NCBI GenBank assembly: GCA_026929865.2 | Contig: CM049413.1 | Location: forward strand, 17,817,001 to 17,881,000 | Direction: 5' to 3' | Length of the DNA: 64,000 nucleotides | Source: Hyperoplus lanceolatus | Taxonomy: Eukaryota > Chordata > Actinopteri > Uranoscopiformes > Ammodytidae | In this document: piece by piece, positions 40,362 through 53,903 of the stretch | How positions within the stretch are numbered: position 1 is the stretch's first letter | Layout of the letters: the number at the start of each line of letters is the position of its first letter | Program-made: the position numbers and the translations under genes | Notes under the pieces: model-generated | What the model was told of the DNA's origin: nothing | The model's database searches: none | The model's input: the letters and a program-made list of their open reading frames with translations, nothing else

Positions 40362-43029
40362 CTGTAGTTCTCAATGACTGAGCCTGTGCGAGCCGGGATG
40401 CAGATTGTCTATTTGTTTATATGTTTGGACTTTTAATCTTGTCAAGTGGGTTATAGAGCACAGCTGTCGGTATACAAAACCAGTGGGGTGGCTGATCTAA
40501 TACACTGAGCTCTTCTTACCTCCCATGGCATGCCCCCCTACTCAGATTCCTCTGTCTGCCTCTCCTATCTATACAGCACACATGGATCTACAGTGGCTCC
40601 TGATGGAGCTCTGAGGTACTGTGCAGAGGGATCAGGGTATGTATTGGATGTGCGAAATCCATGACCTAGTTCTTCCACTTGTCTACATCGCATGTCTCTT
40701 GTTAATCAAACAACGTTTGGAAAGAACTGGTAGACCCTTTTTTGGCTTTCTCAAAATGAATACCGGATGAAGGAGTATAAATCAGCCTCCTCGGTTTTGA
40801 CGGATTAGCCCAGATTAATTGATTTCCAAGTGAAAGAATATAGCAGCAGGCTGCATGGCACCAAGCACAACGGCTTTCATGGATTCTGGCAAACTGGGTG
40901 AGGGTTATGTCATGTTAGGAAAACACTCTTACATACTGCGCTCTAGATGTAGGGAGGTGGGAAAACAATTGATTTAAAAGAAGAAAAAAATCTATCCAGA
41001 AGTTTTTTTTTCTTGCATGAAACAAATACTGTATTTCTTCCTGTTTAATCCACCTCTGGGGGACAACTGTGGGAGATGTATTGTTCATATATTAAGTCCG
41101 TGGTGAAAGCACGGGAGATTTCTCTTACTCAAATATTGATTAAGTTAGTATTCTGGCAAAATTCCTGCAGAGAACCACCAGTACTTTTTTCAAGGCATAT
41201 GGAGGAAAAGCTCTCTTCAGGGAGAGAGGGTGCAGCGATTGAACGTGTTTCTCAAACTTAGGAGCTGTTCATTTTGTTTTCTTCTCCCTCTATCTCTGCT
41301 AGCCAGAGGGAGTCTGGGAAATGTGTTGCACTGCCTGGTGGAAGGTATACATCAAATAAGTCAGAGAATTTTTTAACTGGACAAACATACGGTCTTTGTT
41401 TATGCTCTTGGTATTTGGCCCAGTGTTTGTACTAGGCCTCACCTTTTTTCTCTTTTTATTTTTTAATCTTACTTCTGCTTTTCTGCCAGCATTCCACATA
41501 CATTTGACCTCGGGAGAAATAACTTAACTCTTCAATGTTATTTTCCTTACTTCCTATTTTAAAATGCATAGCCTATTTCTTATTGTGGTCAAAATGTAGA
41601 TGCGATTATGTGGCATGCACAGTAACCACTGGGCAACCATGTAGCCCCGTCATTTGTACAGCTCGATTTTTGTATGAAACGAATCAGATGTTGATTAGTA
41701 GTCTTTAGAGGTGCTAAAAAGGTCAAACTATTCCCTTAATGACTCGTACATTGCATGTGCTGCTGTAACACCTAAATCAAGGTTTTGGAGCGTATCCCTT
41801 GAGAGCATCTGTCTGACCCTGAGAGCAACCATAACCATATTCTTTATGCCACTAGAACAGAAAGTATACATGTATAAATAAAAACCCGAACCCTTATTTC
41901 AGCATGCCGAAGATGAAACACCCTTCCTGATATGGCATTGGGGACTAGGGGTCAAGGCAGCGGTGCCACACGCGGCAGGGAGGTTGATGAAGGGCCCGCA
42001 GCCCTCTGACAACTTATTTTCGGTGGGTTTATCCGTCAACCACGTTGATTCCATTAGCTGGGAGCCTGACAGCGGGTGGCTGTGCTCCAAGCTCTATCAG
42101 TCTCACATCAGAAGCTAGTGAGAGAAAGAGAGATGGAGACATAGGGTGGAACGAGACGGAGAGAGGTAAATTACGGCTGGTCCTTTTCCTTGTACTACTG
42201 CTTCTTTAAAAACATCACTCCCTTCTTGAAAAAAAGGAATATTGAACGTCATGATGTTGCATAACGTGGCAACAATACACCATGCATAAACATTCACAAT
42301 ATCAATAGTAGCCTGATCATCTTGAGGCATAAAATGTCACTTTTGAATGTGCCGACGATGACAGAGTGAATAAAGTTGGCAATGAAGATGACAATGACCA
42401 TCATGGCAGCATTAGGAGACCAGCATGCATTGCTTGAAGTGGGTCAAAGCCCTAATGCCTCCTTTGTGGATGTGACAAAGTGTAAAGCGACTGCCGTTTG
42501 CCGCCTAGTTATACCGCTTTCCCACGCACAGCCACATAAATCTCCTCCTCATTTACTGCTCCAAACGATTGAAATTCAATTCCCCCCGGGGGAAACAGGT
42601 TCTGAAAAGACACTTAAGGTCAGGCAAGTTATCAGTTTAGGCAATACCCATCCCCATTTAAGGCCAAGCTGAATTAGATTTTGGTGGGGCGGGAGGGGGG
42701 GGAATGGGGTCAGACTGCCATATTTCATCTTTAAACCAAAGCTCATACTTTCATCTTAGCTTCCTCACTGTCCTGCTGTGTCAACAGAGGCATTCAATGC
42801 TGGAAATATAAACTCCAAGGCTGAAATTACCTTTCCGTTTCTGTGTCGCCTCCTCTCCCTACTCCTACTCCATCAGCCTCCACTTGTTATGACAATTTTC
42901 CCTCGAAATGTGCCAGGGATGGATCTATCTAGTGTTATGATGAGGAAAGTCATGCTGAACAGGTCGGCGGCTTTGACTATAGAATGAAGAATGAAACATT
43001 ACTCATTTAGGGGGTAATGAATTTGAACA

Positions 43030-43330
43030 TGATTAAAAGTATTTTTTTTTCTGTCCAGTTCACACCCCAAACAATCCGAGCTGGCAGAGAACAGGCTCAA
43101 AGTCAGGGTTTGACAGAACAATTTGTATGATGCCTGAGAACTCATTAGCTTGAGAAAGCTAATTAAAGCTTTCTGAATGGTTCCTTGACCTGTGAAATCT
43201 GCCGGGCCAGGCCAACCGTGAGAGAAGACGGAACAAAGTAGAAATCTTGATTAAAACTCAATAGGAACTCAGTGCTGGAATTGATTGTTTAAGCTCATTC
43301 CAAGTTGTGTGGGTTAGACGTTGTGAGACC
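43030..43330. promoter_or_regulatory. Candidate conserved regulatory block with palindrome
   Basis: An 8-bp inverted pair, AGAAAGCT (43153-43160) and AGCTTTCT (43167-43174), brackets AATTAA, a homeodomain-type core. The surrounding 300 bp are repeat-free with words such as TTGACAGAACAATTTGTATG and CTTGATTAAAACTC. Regulatory function is inferred from texture only. Confidence 0.22.
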
Positions 43331-44961
43331 TATTTGTTAGTTTGAGCAGTGACTATTGAGAGAGGCAAGGACAAAACACACGTTACACGTTAGAGCTCTG
43401 CCTAAACGATTATTGATGATTAGACTACTGGAGAAGTGCATATCACTACTAGCATGGAAAATATTTCTGTTTGATTGATTTGGTCCCACCCAGAGAAAAA
43501 ATAACATTTTACTATCTACACTATAGGTTCGGCAAGCAATCCTTTTTCAACCTATTTTTGACCTCCCTGTTTTAATTCTTAAGTCCCGATCAAATGATAA
43601 ATACATCCATGTACGATAAAAGTAAGACTTTCAACAGCATAATTCTTACCCCATTAAAATCAAATATAAGGCTTTGGTAGTATTTGTTTTTGTTATGACA
43701 AAATCAATGTGTGAAACATAAGAGACGAGGAATTTTAAATAAAGAAATTGTTAACGTTATAAAACTAGAAATTACCTGTTATACAAAAAAGTGTCAAAAT
43801 AGGTTTTCTTCGGGTGAAGGATCCTCTAGTTTTCTGCCAACCCTCACTGACTTGTTTTCACATAATTATTATACTTTACGCTTCAAAGTAGATATTTTAT
43901 GAATGAATGGAAAAGTATAATAGTTTTGAGAAAAAAATACTGTGATACAATATTGGACCTATCATACTGTCAACCGTTTATAGTAAGAATACAATAATCC
44001 TTTTACCATACAGTTACATTTCTGCCGATCGGTTGTGTAAATGGTTTCGAAAAACACTTCCAAAGTTGTCAGACATGGTCTGTTCTAAAAACTGCAGTGA
44101 AGCCTGGAACATTTTTTATTTGGACTTAAACTGAGTATTGAAGTAAAGTACTACAAATTCGTAAAAAAAAAAATATATATATATAACAGCTTCAAATATG
44201 CTCTACCAAACGGCCAAGAATACCGAAGGGAGCTTGAGCTGTGTGATGTGTAAAATGCATCTCTCAGTTGCATCGTTTTACTCCCCGTGATTGAATATAT
44301 TTCAGAAGTCATTTGAAGGGTCAGTCATTGTTTGGAGCTGACGTGCCACAAAAAATCTCTATATCTTTATAGAGTTCACTCCAAGGCAAATCTTTCTCAG
44401 AGTGAGAGGCAGAGGGATGTTTTATTCAGGGACCCGCTGCTCCTGACATTTTAGAAACAGTAGGACGTGTTGGATGTATGAGGCAGGATGAATGCAGTGA
44501 TGCACTCTATTTCAGGATGTCCATATACTTTCAATCTGTGCATGGAAATTCGTTTTTTAGAAAAACGAGGACCACAGCTGACAACAGGAGCTGGCAAAGG
44601 GGGAGTGCCGGTAAGAAAAAAATAAATAAAAAAATCCTCGACCTTGGCTAAATGGGAGTGGAAAAGAAGGCCCAAAGGAGGTTAAAAATAAGAAAGTAAA
44701 TTTTTTTTTTTCATTCTTCCAAAGAGTGAATCCCTCAGGTGCACTTCCTTGTCTGACCTCTACAAAATGAAGGAAATTGTGGGCTAAACTCATCTCTGTG
44801 CCTGTAAGAAATTCATGTCAGGAAAAAGGAGGTAAGTGACCCTTGGTGGAATTGGAGGCAGCGTTCGCCTGACTGAGGGCTTTGGAAGAGGGGGATTGTC
44901 TGGGAAAAAAAGAAAATGGGATCATGATGTGACATCCTGTGATGTATAAAAGATTTCTGCT

Positions 44962-44963
<2 letters not shown>

Positions 44964-45012
<49 letters not shown>

Positions 45013-45038
45013 GTGCGTGTGTGTGTGTGTGTGTGTGG
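44964..45038. repeat. (GT)n microsatellite
   Basis: About 75 bp of GT repeat with two GC interruptions. Confidence 0.95.
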
Positions 45039-45631
45039 TATCCTTTCAAAGCTATCTCCGTAACAAAACTTTTGTTGTAGGCCAAGTAAAAAGTTAAGTT
45101 AGCAAGTTCCTGTTAAAACACTCCCACGGGCAGGTTTATGTTTTATATTCAGGAATGCTTTGTTTTGGACAAATCAATACGCGTTTAAAACTGTGGATTA
45201 AACTGCACTAAAACTGTTTGTCTGATGAACTTGCGGACGGTGAGTGAGGAATAGAAACGGGCCCAGTAAATTTCATAACCTGGGGAGTCGCGGCGGGACT
45301 TTGTTGAATGCATTACTCTTTTTGCACACTCAGCCTTCTTTATTCGATTTGCACATATTTTTCATCTTTTCCTTACAATATCTCTTCTGTTTTCATTCTG
45401 ACTCTTTATTTCCTTCTGTCTCTCTCTCTGTCTTTCTCTCTCTCTCTCCATGACTTCAACATGATCTTTCATTAAGGCCAAAGGCTGGGCTTAATGTGGT
45501 CCTGGGCTTCCTGAGTTCCCTTCAAATTAGTTTTTCTATTATGCTTCTCGTCTCCGTCCACTGCAGGGCTATTCCCTCACAGCCATGTGGTTGTGTGTGA
45601 ATACTAAGGTGCCAAGAGAGAGAGTGTGTCA

Positions 45632-45757
<126 letters not shown>

Positions 45758-48563
45758 TTTGTGTGCGAGTGTGCGTGTGAGAGAGTGAGGAAAGAAATGG
45801 GGCTTTGCTACAGGCTCATAAGCCCACTGTAAACCAAATAATTTGATGGGCTCTTTTGCTCTCCGGGACCATACATCTTTTTACCGTGCTTGTTATTACT
45901 TCTTCTGTCTACCAACCAAGCGCAAGGTCTGAAAAGCCCAAAAGATCAATTGCACAGAATCTTGGCCACAAGTCACACTCATTGATCATCTTCCCGTACA
46001 TTCCCTTCTCTCTGTGAGTGTGTGTTCTGATCCTGGTTCCTGTTGCTCTGCTCATTAGCATCACTCCAGCCCTGCAACCGATTCCCTCAACAGAACTTGT
46101 GATGCTCAGACAGGCACCATGCCATTGATCATATACAGTAGGTCTCTATTAACAAATACAACGGCTCAAAGGCATTATCAAACGAACACGTCATGCACTT
46201 ACTGTACTGTACATCATGTATATCTGCTGCTGCTGAAGAATGCTATTGAATCCAGTTGTCTATACCTCCCCTTCTATTGGACATCCCATTGTTTTAAGGG
46301 TCAATGATTGGACGAACGCATGAATAAAAAATAATAGAGACGAAGCACTAATCCGTATTTGTATTGTTTTGTGTTTTCCTTTCCTGTGTGAGGTCTCAGT
46401 GCCAAGGGGGGCACCTCAGCACCATCTTGAATATATTCAGAAAAACAGCAGTAATCCTTATCGAGCGCCGATGCGAGCTCTCCAGCATGACAAATATTCT
46501 GGGTGAGGCACAATCATCCGTACACATGCAAAGCTGCTTCACGGACCTAACTCCTAGCATTGAAGAGGGCTGAAAAAACTGTTGTCCGTAAGCCTATATT
46601 TGTCAAGATTTCTCCTGATCATTATCCTCTTATGACCCCCCCTAACGGTAGTTTATGTTATTATGCAATCACATACAGTGCAACACAAAACAGTATGACA
46701 AAGTAGAGGGAAACGGTGGCTGTGTTTGTGCGAGTCTGTGTGTGTGTGCGACGTGCGAGAGGGAGCATTATACAGAAGGGTAAAAAGACACGCCAAGAGT
46801 GGAATAATGGTTTGGCATGTGTGAAAATGAACACAGTGATTGGGATTAATGACCTTATGGGAGCCTAAAGTGGGCATAATGAGCTGGAAAAGGCATATTC
46901 TAGATAAACCCGCTGGAATGGTAATGGAACAAACTGCTGGAGTCGGGGCCCCAGTGTTGAGAGATATCGATGCTAGATTTAGACCTGATGGATTTCATTC
47001 CACCGCACCTTGGGGTGATGAAGCTCTCTCTGATACTCTTTACAGCCAACCTCCCCTAGCCTGTTGAGAAACTCAAGTGTTATGTTGTTAGGTATCAATC
47101 ATGCGTGATGTATAATGCAGCCTACTAATGGATCTTTCTACCTGACCAAGCTCTACGCATTTGTAGCTGTCCTCAACATGTATTCATTGTTGATGAACTG
47201 TGAGGAAATATGTGAACTATTGATAGTTTAAACAACAATTGTAATGCCTCCCACATATTTGTTATAGGCATTTTAGAATGAGGAAGTGTATAGTACAATC
47301 AGAGGACTTTAAATCAAACTTAAACTTGACAACATTTGAAAAGCAAGAAAACAGACCCAAGTCTTTTAATGCAAAAGTTTCATAATGAAAATAACTCCAA
47401 AAGGTTTACCATCAAAAATATGTATCAATATCCTCTCCTACCTACTAGCCTACCTCATTATTAAAGGTGTTCAGCATCAAAACATAGGCATGCCAATTGT
47501 AAGTATCAGTATCAGTAGTGTCAGTAACATAAGAGATTGTCTAATCATAGACTGTACCTACAGCATGAGGTTTGATTTCCATAATTCCAAAGTTATTATC
47601 AATGCATTGTCCTTTTCTCACTTGCTAGCATGCTGTGCAATACTGTCAAACTTGTTTGATGAGTAAGATTTGGAAAGTCTTTCTCACTGGATGCCCCTTT
47701 GGCTTCTTTACACTGTGTTTCATTGAGTTTTGGACCTTCCATTGAAGCGTCCTCCTCAGCCTGTGCTGCTGGCTCTTGGGACAGATGTCTCTGGTTGTCA
47801 TTCACAGCAGGGTTCCAGTGAGGGTTGAGAGAGATGTAGGTGGAGGCAGCGTGGAGAGTAAGTGGAGGGTTTCAAAACCGTCCCTCTGGGGGGATCAACT
47901 GTTCCGACTACTGTGGTGAGGGCCAAAGGAGAAAGGAAAGGCTCTGTTGGAAGTGGAGGAGTGAAATGAAGGGTGAAGATTAGTGAAATGAAGCAAAGAA
48001 AGGAGCTAGTAGTGAACATGTGTCATGCACAGCTGTTGTCTTGCTGCCTGCCGGCATTGCTTCAGGCTTTAGGCCTGAACGCTGGACACCGCAATCCAGA
48101 GGGGGTCAGGGTAGCAGGGAATCTGTTCAGGTGTTAGTGTAGAACCAAGTGAGGCAATGTGAGCCACATAAGGCTTCAGGGTAATGGAATGAAGAGAATA
48201 ACAAAGAAAGAGATGGAACTTTCTGAACATGTGAATATCATGTACTGTACAAAACACTGAATTTCAGGCTGAGTCTCACATGAAATCACACACATCTTCC
48301 ACCACTCCCACCGGACTAATATAATGAGATAACTTTTTCTCTGTCAGCAGCAGAATGGGTCCTTCGGGACAGGGGTCAGTTAAGATGATGGGGCCAAGTT
48401 AGTTAGTGGTAAAGGAGGTGACTCTGGGAATGAGTGGAGAGGGCTGTTTAGGTAAAGCTCCAGTTGCTTTCCCATTGGTCCTCTTGATCATCAGACTTGG
48501 CCCCCTGGGGACTATGACTCAGTCCACTGCTGCCATGCTGCCGTCACATGCTCATCATGTCGT

Positions 48564-48565
<2 letters not shown>

Positions 48566-48595
<30 letters not shown>
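48566..48595. repeat. (GA)n microsatellite
   Basis: About 30 bp of GA repeat. Confidence 0.92.
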
Positions 48596-48598
<3 letters not shown>

Positions 48599-50237
48599 TG
48601 GGGGGACGAAGCACACGCACACATACCATGCACAGTTCCTTTTTGCACATATGTGATTTTCCTTGACATCTGGGTCGGTTCCCATCACTCTTGGGTTTGC
48701 GTCATGTTGGTAAATGGTTCGGGTGTTCCGTGTATGTGCGCGCACATGTGAGTGGTTATGCGTTTATGTGCCATATGTCTTACAATGTTGGTAAATGGCC
48801 CCACTAGCTCTCCAGGGCCTGATTCCACTCTGACAGAGAAACGACCATCATGGCCGTGAGGATAAACCAATAGTCCTTACAGATGGATGTCTACACTCTT
48901 GGTGATGAAAGGACTTCATGACCTACATCTAAACCAACAGTGAGAACCGGGGGATTGTGGAGTCAACAATGCATGAAAAGAGTTTTGTCCCTTTCACACA
49001 GCCACGATACCTTAACAAATTCAAATACACCTCGACAAAATCCTAAGAAGCCTCAGCTGTGACAGTCTTGGCTTAATGCATAACAAAAATGTCAGACATT
49101 TGCATACAGACCAGACATCTTATTTTTTTTCCAAACCAAACATATTTCCTCTCCTTTAGAGTTATATTTGTTATATTTGATTGTTTTATGGATAGAGTGA
49201 TTGTGCTTTTTGGATGCACCTCCTGCCTCTTGACATACAATTTGCCCAAGAAGACAAACAAACAGTAGGGCCATTTGCTTTTGATATATAGAGTTTTGAG
49301 AATATCTACGCCTTTCGCTTTTTGGTGTATCTGAAGAATCAAGAAAAATACAGATATTGAGCATGAACAGATTGAGGCATTATGAACATTACTAAAAACA
49401 ATCTGGATTCTAAAAAAAAAAAAAAAAACTTTCAACTAAACAACTATCTGCAATATCTAGAAACAGTATCTATAACAAATATATATAATGAGGGTAATGG
49501 GTGTTGAACATTGGCTTTTACCCCACATACTGTAATCAAAGAAAAAAAATATTAAATTAATAAAATAAATACATTTCCACCCTGGGCTGCCCGAAGGAAA
49601 AATAATTTTGTAAGGAAGTGTAGAAGAAGCAAGCAAACAATAAATAGTGATACTTTGAAAAACTCTTATAATCTTAGAGCCCGTTTTTTTTGTATTTAGT
49701 CTGCATATCAAAATAAGTGCATTGCCGTTATTTAGATGTTTCCTCTGAAAGTCTTAATTTTAACCATGACATATTCTTTGAGATGTAGTGTGTATGTGTG
49801 TATGCAGTATATTTATTTTATGGATGTAGCTTTTGGTTCACTCCAAAAAACTGAAATAAATCAAAGTCCTATTTCATAAAGCACCTCATTTCTGTATAGA
49901 AATGTTTCACTAAATCAGTCTTTTTATCATTTCAACACATCAAATGTGGCCTTGAAAGTATTCAGTTCTTCCCAAAATGGATGTGTGGCAGAGTGCTGCA
50001 AAATGTAATTCATCAAATATTCTCATGAAGAGCTTGTTGACAAGCCTGATTGGATTTACTGTTTATCCACATCTCGGAGGCGTTAGGCAATCCACGTCAA
50101 ACACGCCATGTTTGTCTTTGCTTCTCTGCTCGTTTTGGAAAGAAGCCAGATATCTTACAGACCCCGCCATGCCAAGCGCTTGATCCCAGCACACACACGA
50201 GAAGTACTGAGCAGTTTGGAAAATGAAGGGCACTGTC

Positions 50238-50240
<3 letters not shown>

Positions 50241-50314
<74 letters not shown>
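50241..50314. repeat. Compound (GT)n-(GA)n microsatellite
   Basis: GT repeat to about 50305, then a short GA run. Confidence 0.95.
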
Positions 50315-50315
<1 letters not shown>

Positions 50316-51159
50316 TGAGTGAGAATCAGTGTGCGTTTGTTGACCCACTTTCATACAGTGAGAGAGAGAGAGGGAGAGGTAGAGCTGTAAAAAGTTTCCC
50401 CCCTTCCTTTCTCTGCACTGTCTCCCAGCTAGATTTGCCCTGGCATCCTACAGATGCATGCAGTGGTGGCTATGGCAACGCTGCACTAGTCAGTAAAGAA
50501 GACGAGTTGCTCCGTTCTCCCATTTCTCTCCATCTTAGGAGGATCTCTCAGACTTTTTTTTCTTTCTTTTTTTGCCTGGCTGTGTCACTGACATGCGTCT
50601 AGATATTGTTTTATATAATGACAAAGATCCCTAATCATCTGATCTGTTTAGCACGCCTGCATTTGAATGTGTCCTCTGCATTTAGCCTAACTTGCATCAA
50701 ATCACTTTTCTATCCTATTTCACTCATGTCGATAAAGGCTGAAGGTAAACTCATAGACAATGTATTTCAGCTCACACACTTTAGTTTGTTTTAAGTAGAA
50801 ACACACATTGCATCACGCTCCTCTCTTGCAGTATAGTGACTGTGGATTTGGTTGTAGTGGCTGCCCCTAGAGCAACATCAAGAGGACTATATCAGGATAT
50901 ACTGTCCGGAGCCCTTTGGTGATGGTGAGGGATACTGTTGTTGTTGTTTTGTGCTACTCCTGATTCCTACATAACCTCTCCTCTGGCCCATGTTCCTTCC
51001 CTTTCCTTCTTATACATGTTCCTCCCATCTCTTTGGCACAGTCCCTCTGTGCCCCCCTCCCCCCCCCCCTGCCCAGCAGTTTGAGGCAAAGACAGAAGGG
51101 CTTTTGGGACCTGCAGCCATATGAATTTTTCATTCACTTCCCTCTGCAAACTCTCACCC

Positions 51160-51169
51160 CTCTCTCTCG

Positions 51170-51212
<43 letters not shown>

Positions 51213-51226
51213 CCCTCTCTCTCTCA
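51160..51226. repeat. (CT)n microsatellite, imperfect
   Basis: Pyrimidine-only CT repeat with C-run interruptions. Confidence 0.92.
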
Positions 51227-51527
51227 CTAGTCTTCCCCCTCGCCCCACTTAGGGGTATTGTCCCTCGATCAGCTTGCGATAGCACACCTGGTGCCCGTAC
51301 AGGCAGGCAGGAGTAAACACAGAGACGTGCCTCTTGTGCTCACACACAAATACATACACAGAGAGAGAGAGAGAAACACACACATTCACCCTTTACTCAA
51401 ACACAGCATGCAGCCTGCAGACAGAGTAAACAGCCCCTAGACAACAGCACTTGGTATTCTGCTTTTCCAGCAGTTGTTTTATTTTTATTTTTGTCTTTTT
51501 TCCATCCTCTCTTTCTTCTCCTTCTCC

Positions 51528-51640
51528 TTCTTCTTCTTCTTCTTCTTCTTCTTCTTCTTCTTCTTCTTCTTCTTCTTCTTCTTCTTCTTCTTCTTCTTCT
51601 TCTTCTTCTTCTTCTTCTTCTTCTTCTTCTTCTTCTTCTC
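51528..51640. repeat. (TTC)n trinucleotide repeat, about 37 units
   Basis: A pure TTC tract (GAA on the other strand) of about 113 bp, preceded by TTCTCC variants. It produces false poly-Ser, poly-Phe, poly-Leu, poly-Glu and poly-Lys frames. Confidence 0.98.
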
Positions 51641-52026
51641 GGGGTCCCTGAGGCTGGTCATGCGGAGAGAGAGAGGGGCAGAGGGATGGAGAGGAATCAT
51701 TTCTGCGGGAGCTGATACACACTGGAATTGCACACTATCATATGAGAGGGAAGACAAGCACTGCGTCAACAAATACTCATCCTCACAAATCTCCTCTCCT
51801 TTGCAGTACTGTGCGGTTACTTTGTGGTCACTCGAAGGGACTCAGAGATATTTAAAGGGAAGGAGCCAGCAAATGTTAAGTCATTAAATCCTATCAAAGC
51901 TAAAAGTACTCGGATGAGACATGCAGACTAAAGAGTAAATAAGAAGCAAAGAATCAAAAGCTCTCACGTCAGCCATTACACCTTACACATAACTTTTGCA
52001 TTCGTGCTCAAGCAACAGAGAAACAA

Positions 52027-52628
52027 TGACCTGTTTTATATGCACAGCATATTCGGACTAAGGTTCAATATTGCAAATGTGGCGTTTCCATGCGCAGCAG
52101 CTAAGGATATTTTTTTACATTTCTATCAGTATATTATGAATAAACCAACCATGTGGAAGGACCGTCTTGACATCTGACATCAGCAAGTTTTGTAATAATT
52201 CCCGTCCCATTAAAGGAAAATAGAAGACTCTTTATGTTATTATCGTTGTCTTGCATTGTATCGTCAGGCAAAAAATGAAACAGATTCATTTTTTAAGGAG
52301 CCTTGTTGCATGGTTACACACTTTGAACAGCCATGAACAAGGGAATGTGTCGCAAACTGTGGCAAATTACGAAACATGCTGGGGAAACTCAGGTGGGAAT
52401 ATTGAGTGTGATTAAGGTGTAAACTGTACATGCCTCAATAACGCGATTATGATCGAAATTACCCCAGCTGTATTAACGTCATTATTGCTTACTCCGAACT
52501 ATTACCTTGTTCTGATTAAAGTGAGCAGAAAAAGCTTGTTTACATGGTGGCGGTGTCTTATTCGGAATATGATCTTACAGTAACTGGGTGTACATCGGAG
52601 TATTGCTGTGTGCATGTAAACGTGGTCA
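52027..52628. mobile_element. MITE with TGACC ends (about 0.6 kb)
   Basis: The left end TGACCTGTTTTATATGCACA and the right end (reverse complement TGACCACGTTTACATGCACA) continue as inverted repeats to about 33 bp with scattered mismatches and small gaps. The interior is AT-rich, with TTCGGA / TCCGAA words near both ends. No clear target duplication was found, so the family is not assigned. No coding capacity. Confidence 0.6.
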
Positions 52629-53158
52629 GTGACAATTTTCATGGCCTGGAAAATAGAGCTGTCAAGTGGCAAAGCCTAGCCCAATGGAACCCCGGACACA
52701 TATTTCTCAAGCCCAATTGCCTATCACAAAAGCGCTTGAACCCCGAGGCCATGACATTTTCAGGTCTCAGCTCCCGAGACATTTAAGATCTCAGTAGGTG
52801 ACACGTTACCTCGGATGTAACGTGTCTGTGCTTCGGATGTATGTGACTTGGCAAATCCCAGTGCTTGGTGTAATGTCAGACACACAGGGGGGGATGTTGT
52901 GTTGTGTTATTGTGGTACGTGCGGTCAGTGCCGGCTAGCTGTGGGGCTCTGTATAGCTGGTCTCTCTCCCTTTTGGCGTGGAAGCCTGGGAGAATGTGTG
53001 AAAAATGGCTGCCTCCACAGGCTCCCCTCACTCTCTTTGAACAGTCACAAGATTTCCCTTCATCAATTATTGATCAAAGCCATTACAAAGCTCTGCAGAA
53101 AAAGTCACGAGCGTGTGTAGAGATTGGTGGAGTCCATGTGTTTGGCAGTGTATTCATC

Positions 53159-53255
<97 letters not shown>

Positions 53256-53903
53256 CAGATATTGAGAATGGTACACAGATAGGATGGAAACAAAAGAAAA
53301 TGATTATTTCTGGCTCTACATACAAAACAATTATACGTGAGCTTTTTTTAATTTGATTTAAAATAAATATTGTTTAGATGTAAGGAAATAGATTGCATCA
53401 GGACTTCACAATGCTTTATTGTTGTCAATACAACAAAGATTACTGTTGTATTAATCAAGAACTTGTTATGGGCGAGGCAGACAGGCAGGCAGGCAAGCAG
53501 GACATTTCAAGTAAAGGTAATTTATTCTTTCCAAAAAAATGCAACTCCAAAAGGCAAAACACATAGAACACAGACAAATACAGGGACAGACTCACCAACA
53601 GGTATACCAGTATATCATAAATGGGTGCTGTCACACTTGTCGAAGGATTTATTCTTGTGTTAGCTAGACTTTATACATCATAGGCTGCAGTCTTGTCTCT
53701 CTGCTGGCCAGCTTAAAGAGAGACCCGATCAAGTTCAAGAAGTAAAATGAACTATTCAGTATGATAGAAATATTCTAGAGGAGTTTTCATTTAGAAAAAG
53801 AAAAAAAATCTCAAGATTGTATTCCTATTCTGCAGGATTCAACCCGTGGCTATGGTCTGATTAACATTAATTCAGTATTTCAACACAGAGCATAACCTAT
53901 AAC
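52629..53903. other. Intergenic, no gene seen
   Basis: Contains the GT tract at 53165-53254 and a short GGCA/GGCAG tandem near 53478-53500. No exon recognised. Confidence 0.45.
53165..53254. repeat. (GT)n microsatellite
   Basis: About 90 bp of pure GT. Confidence 0.96.

Larger units (their letters stand above)
39370..44963. other. Intergenic, no gene seen; several simple repeats
   Basis: Holds the GAAA, CA and GAGG tracts listed separately and a candidate constrained block at 43030-43330. No exon recognised; ORFs are short or made of repeat. Confidence 0.45.

Noticed and set aside
47599-48019. Two adjacent minus-strand ORFs that could be exons
   Set aside because: No family resemblance and no convincing acceptor/donor pair.
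51393-51887. Poly-Glu, poly-Lys, poly-Ser, poly-Phe and poly-Leu proteins
   Set aside because: They are six-frame readings of the TTC/GAA repeat.
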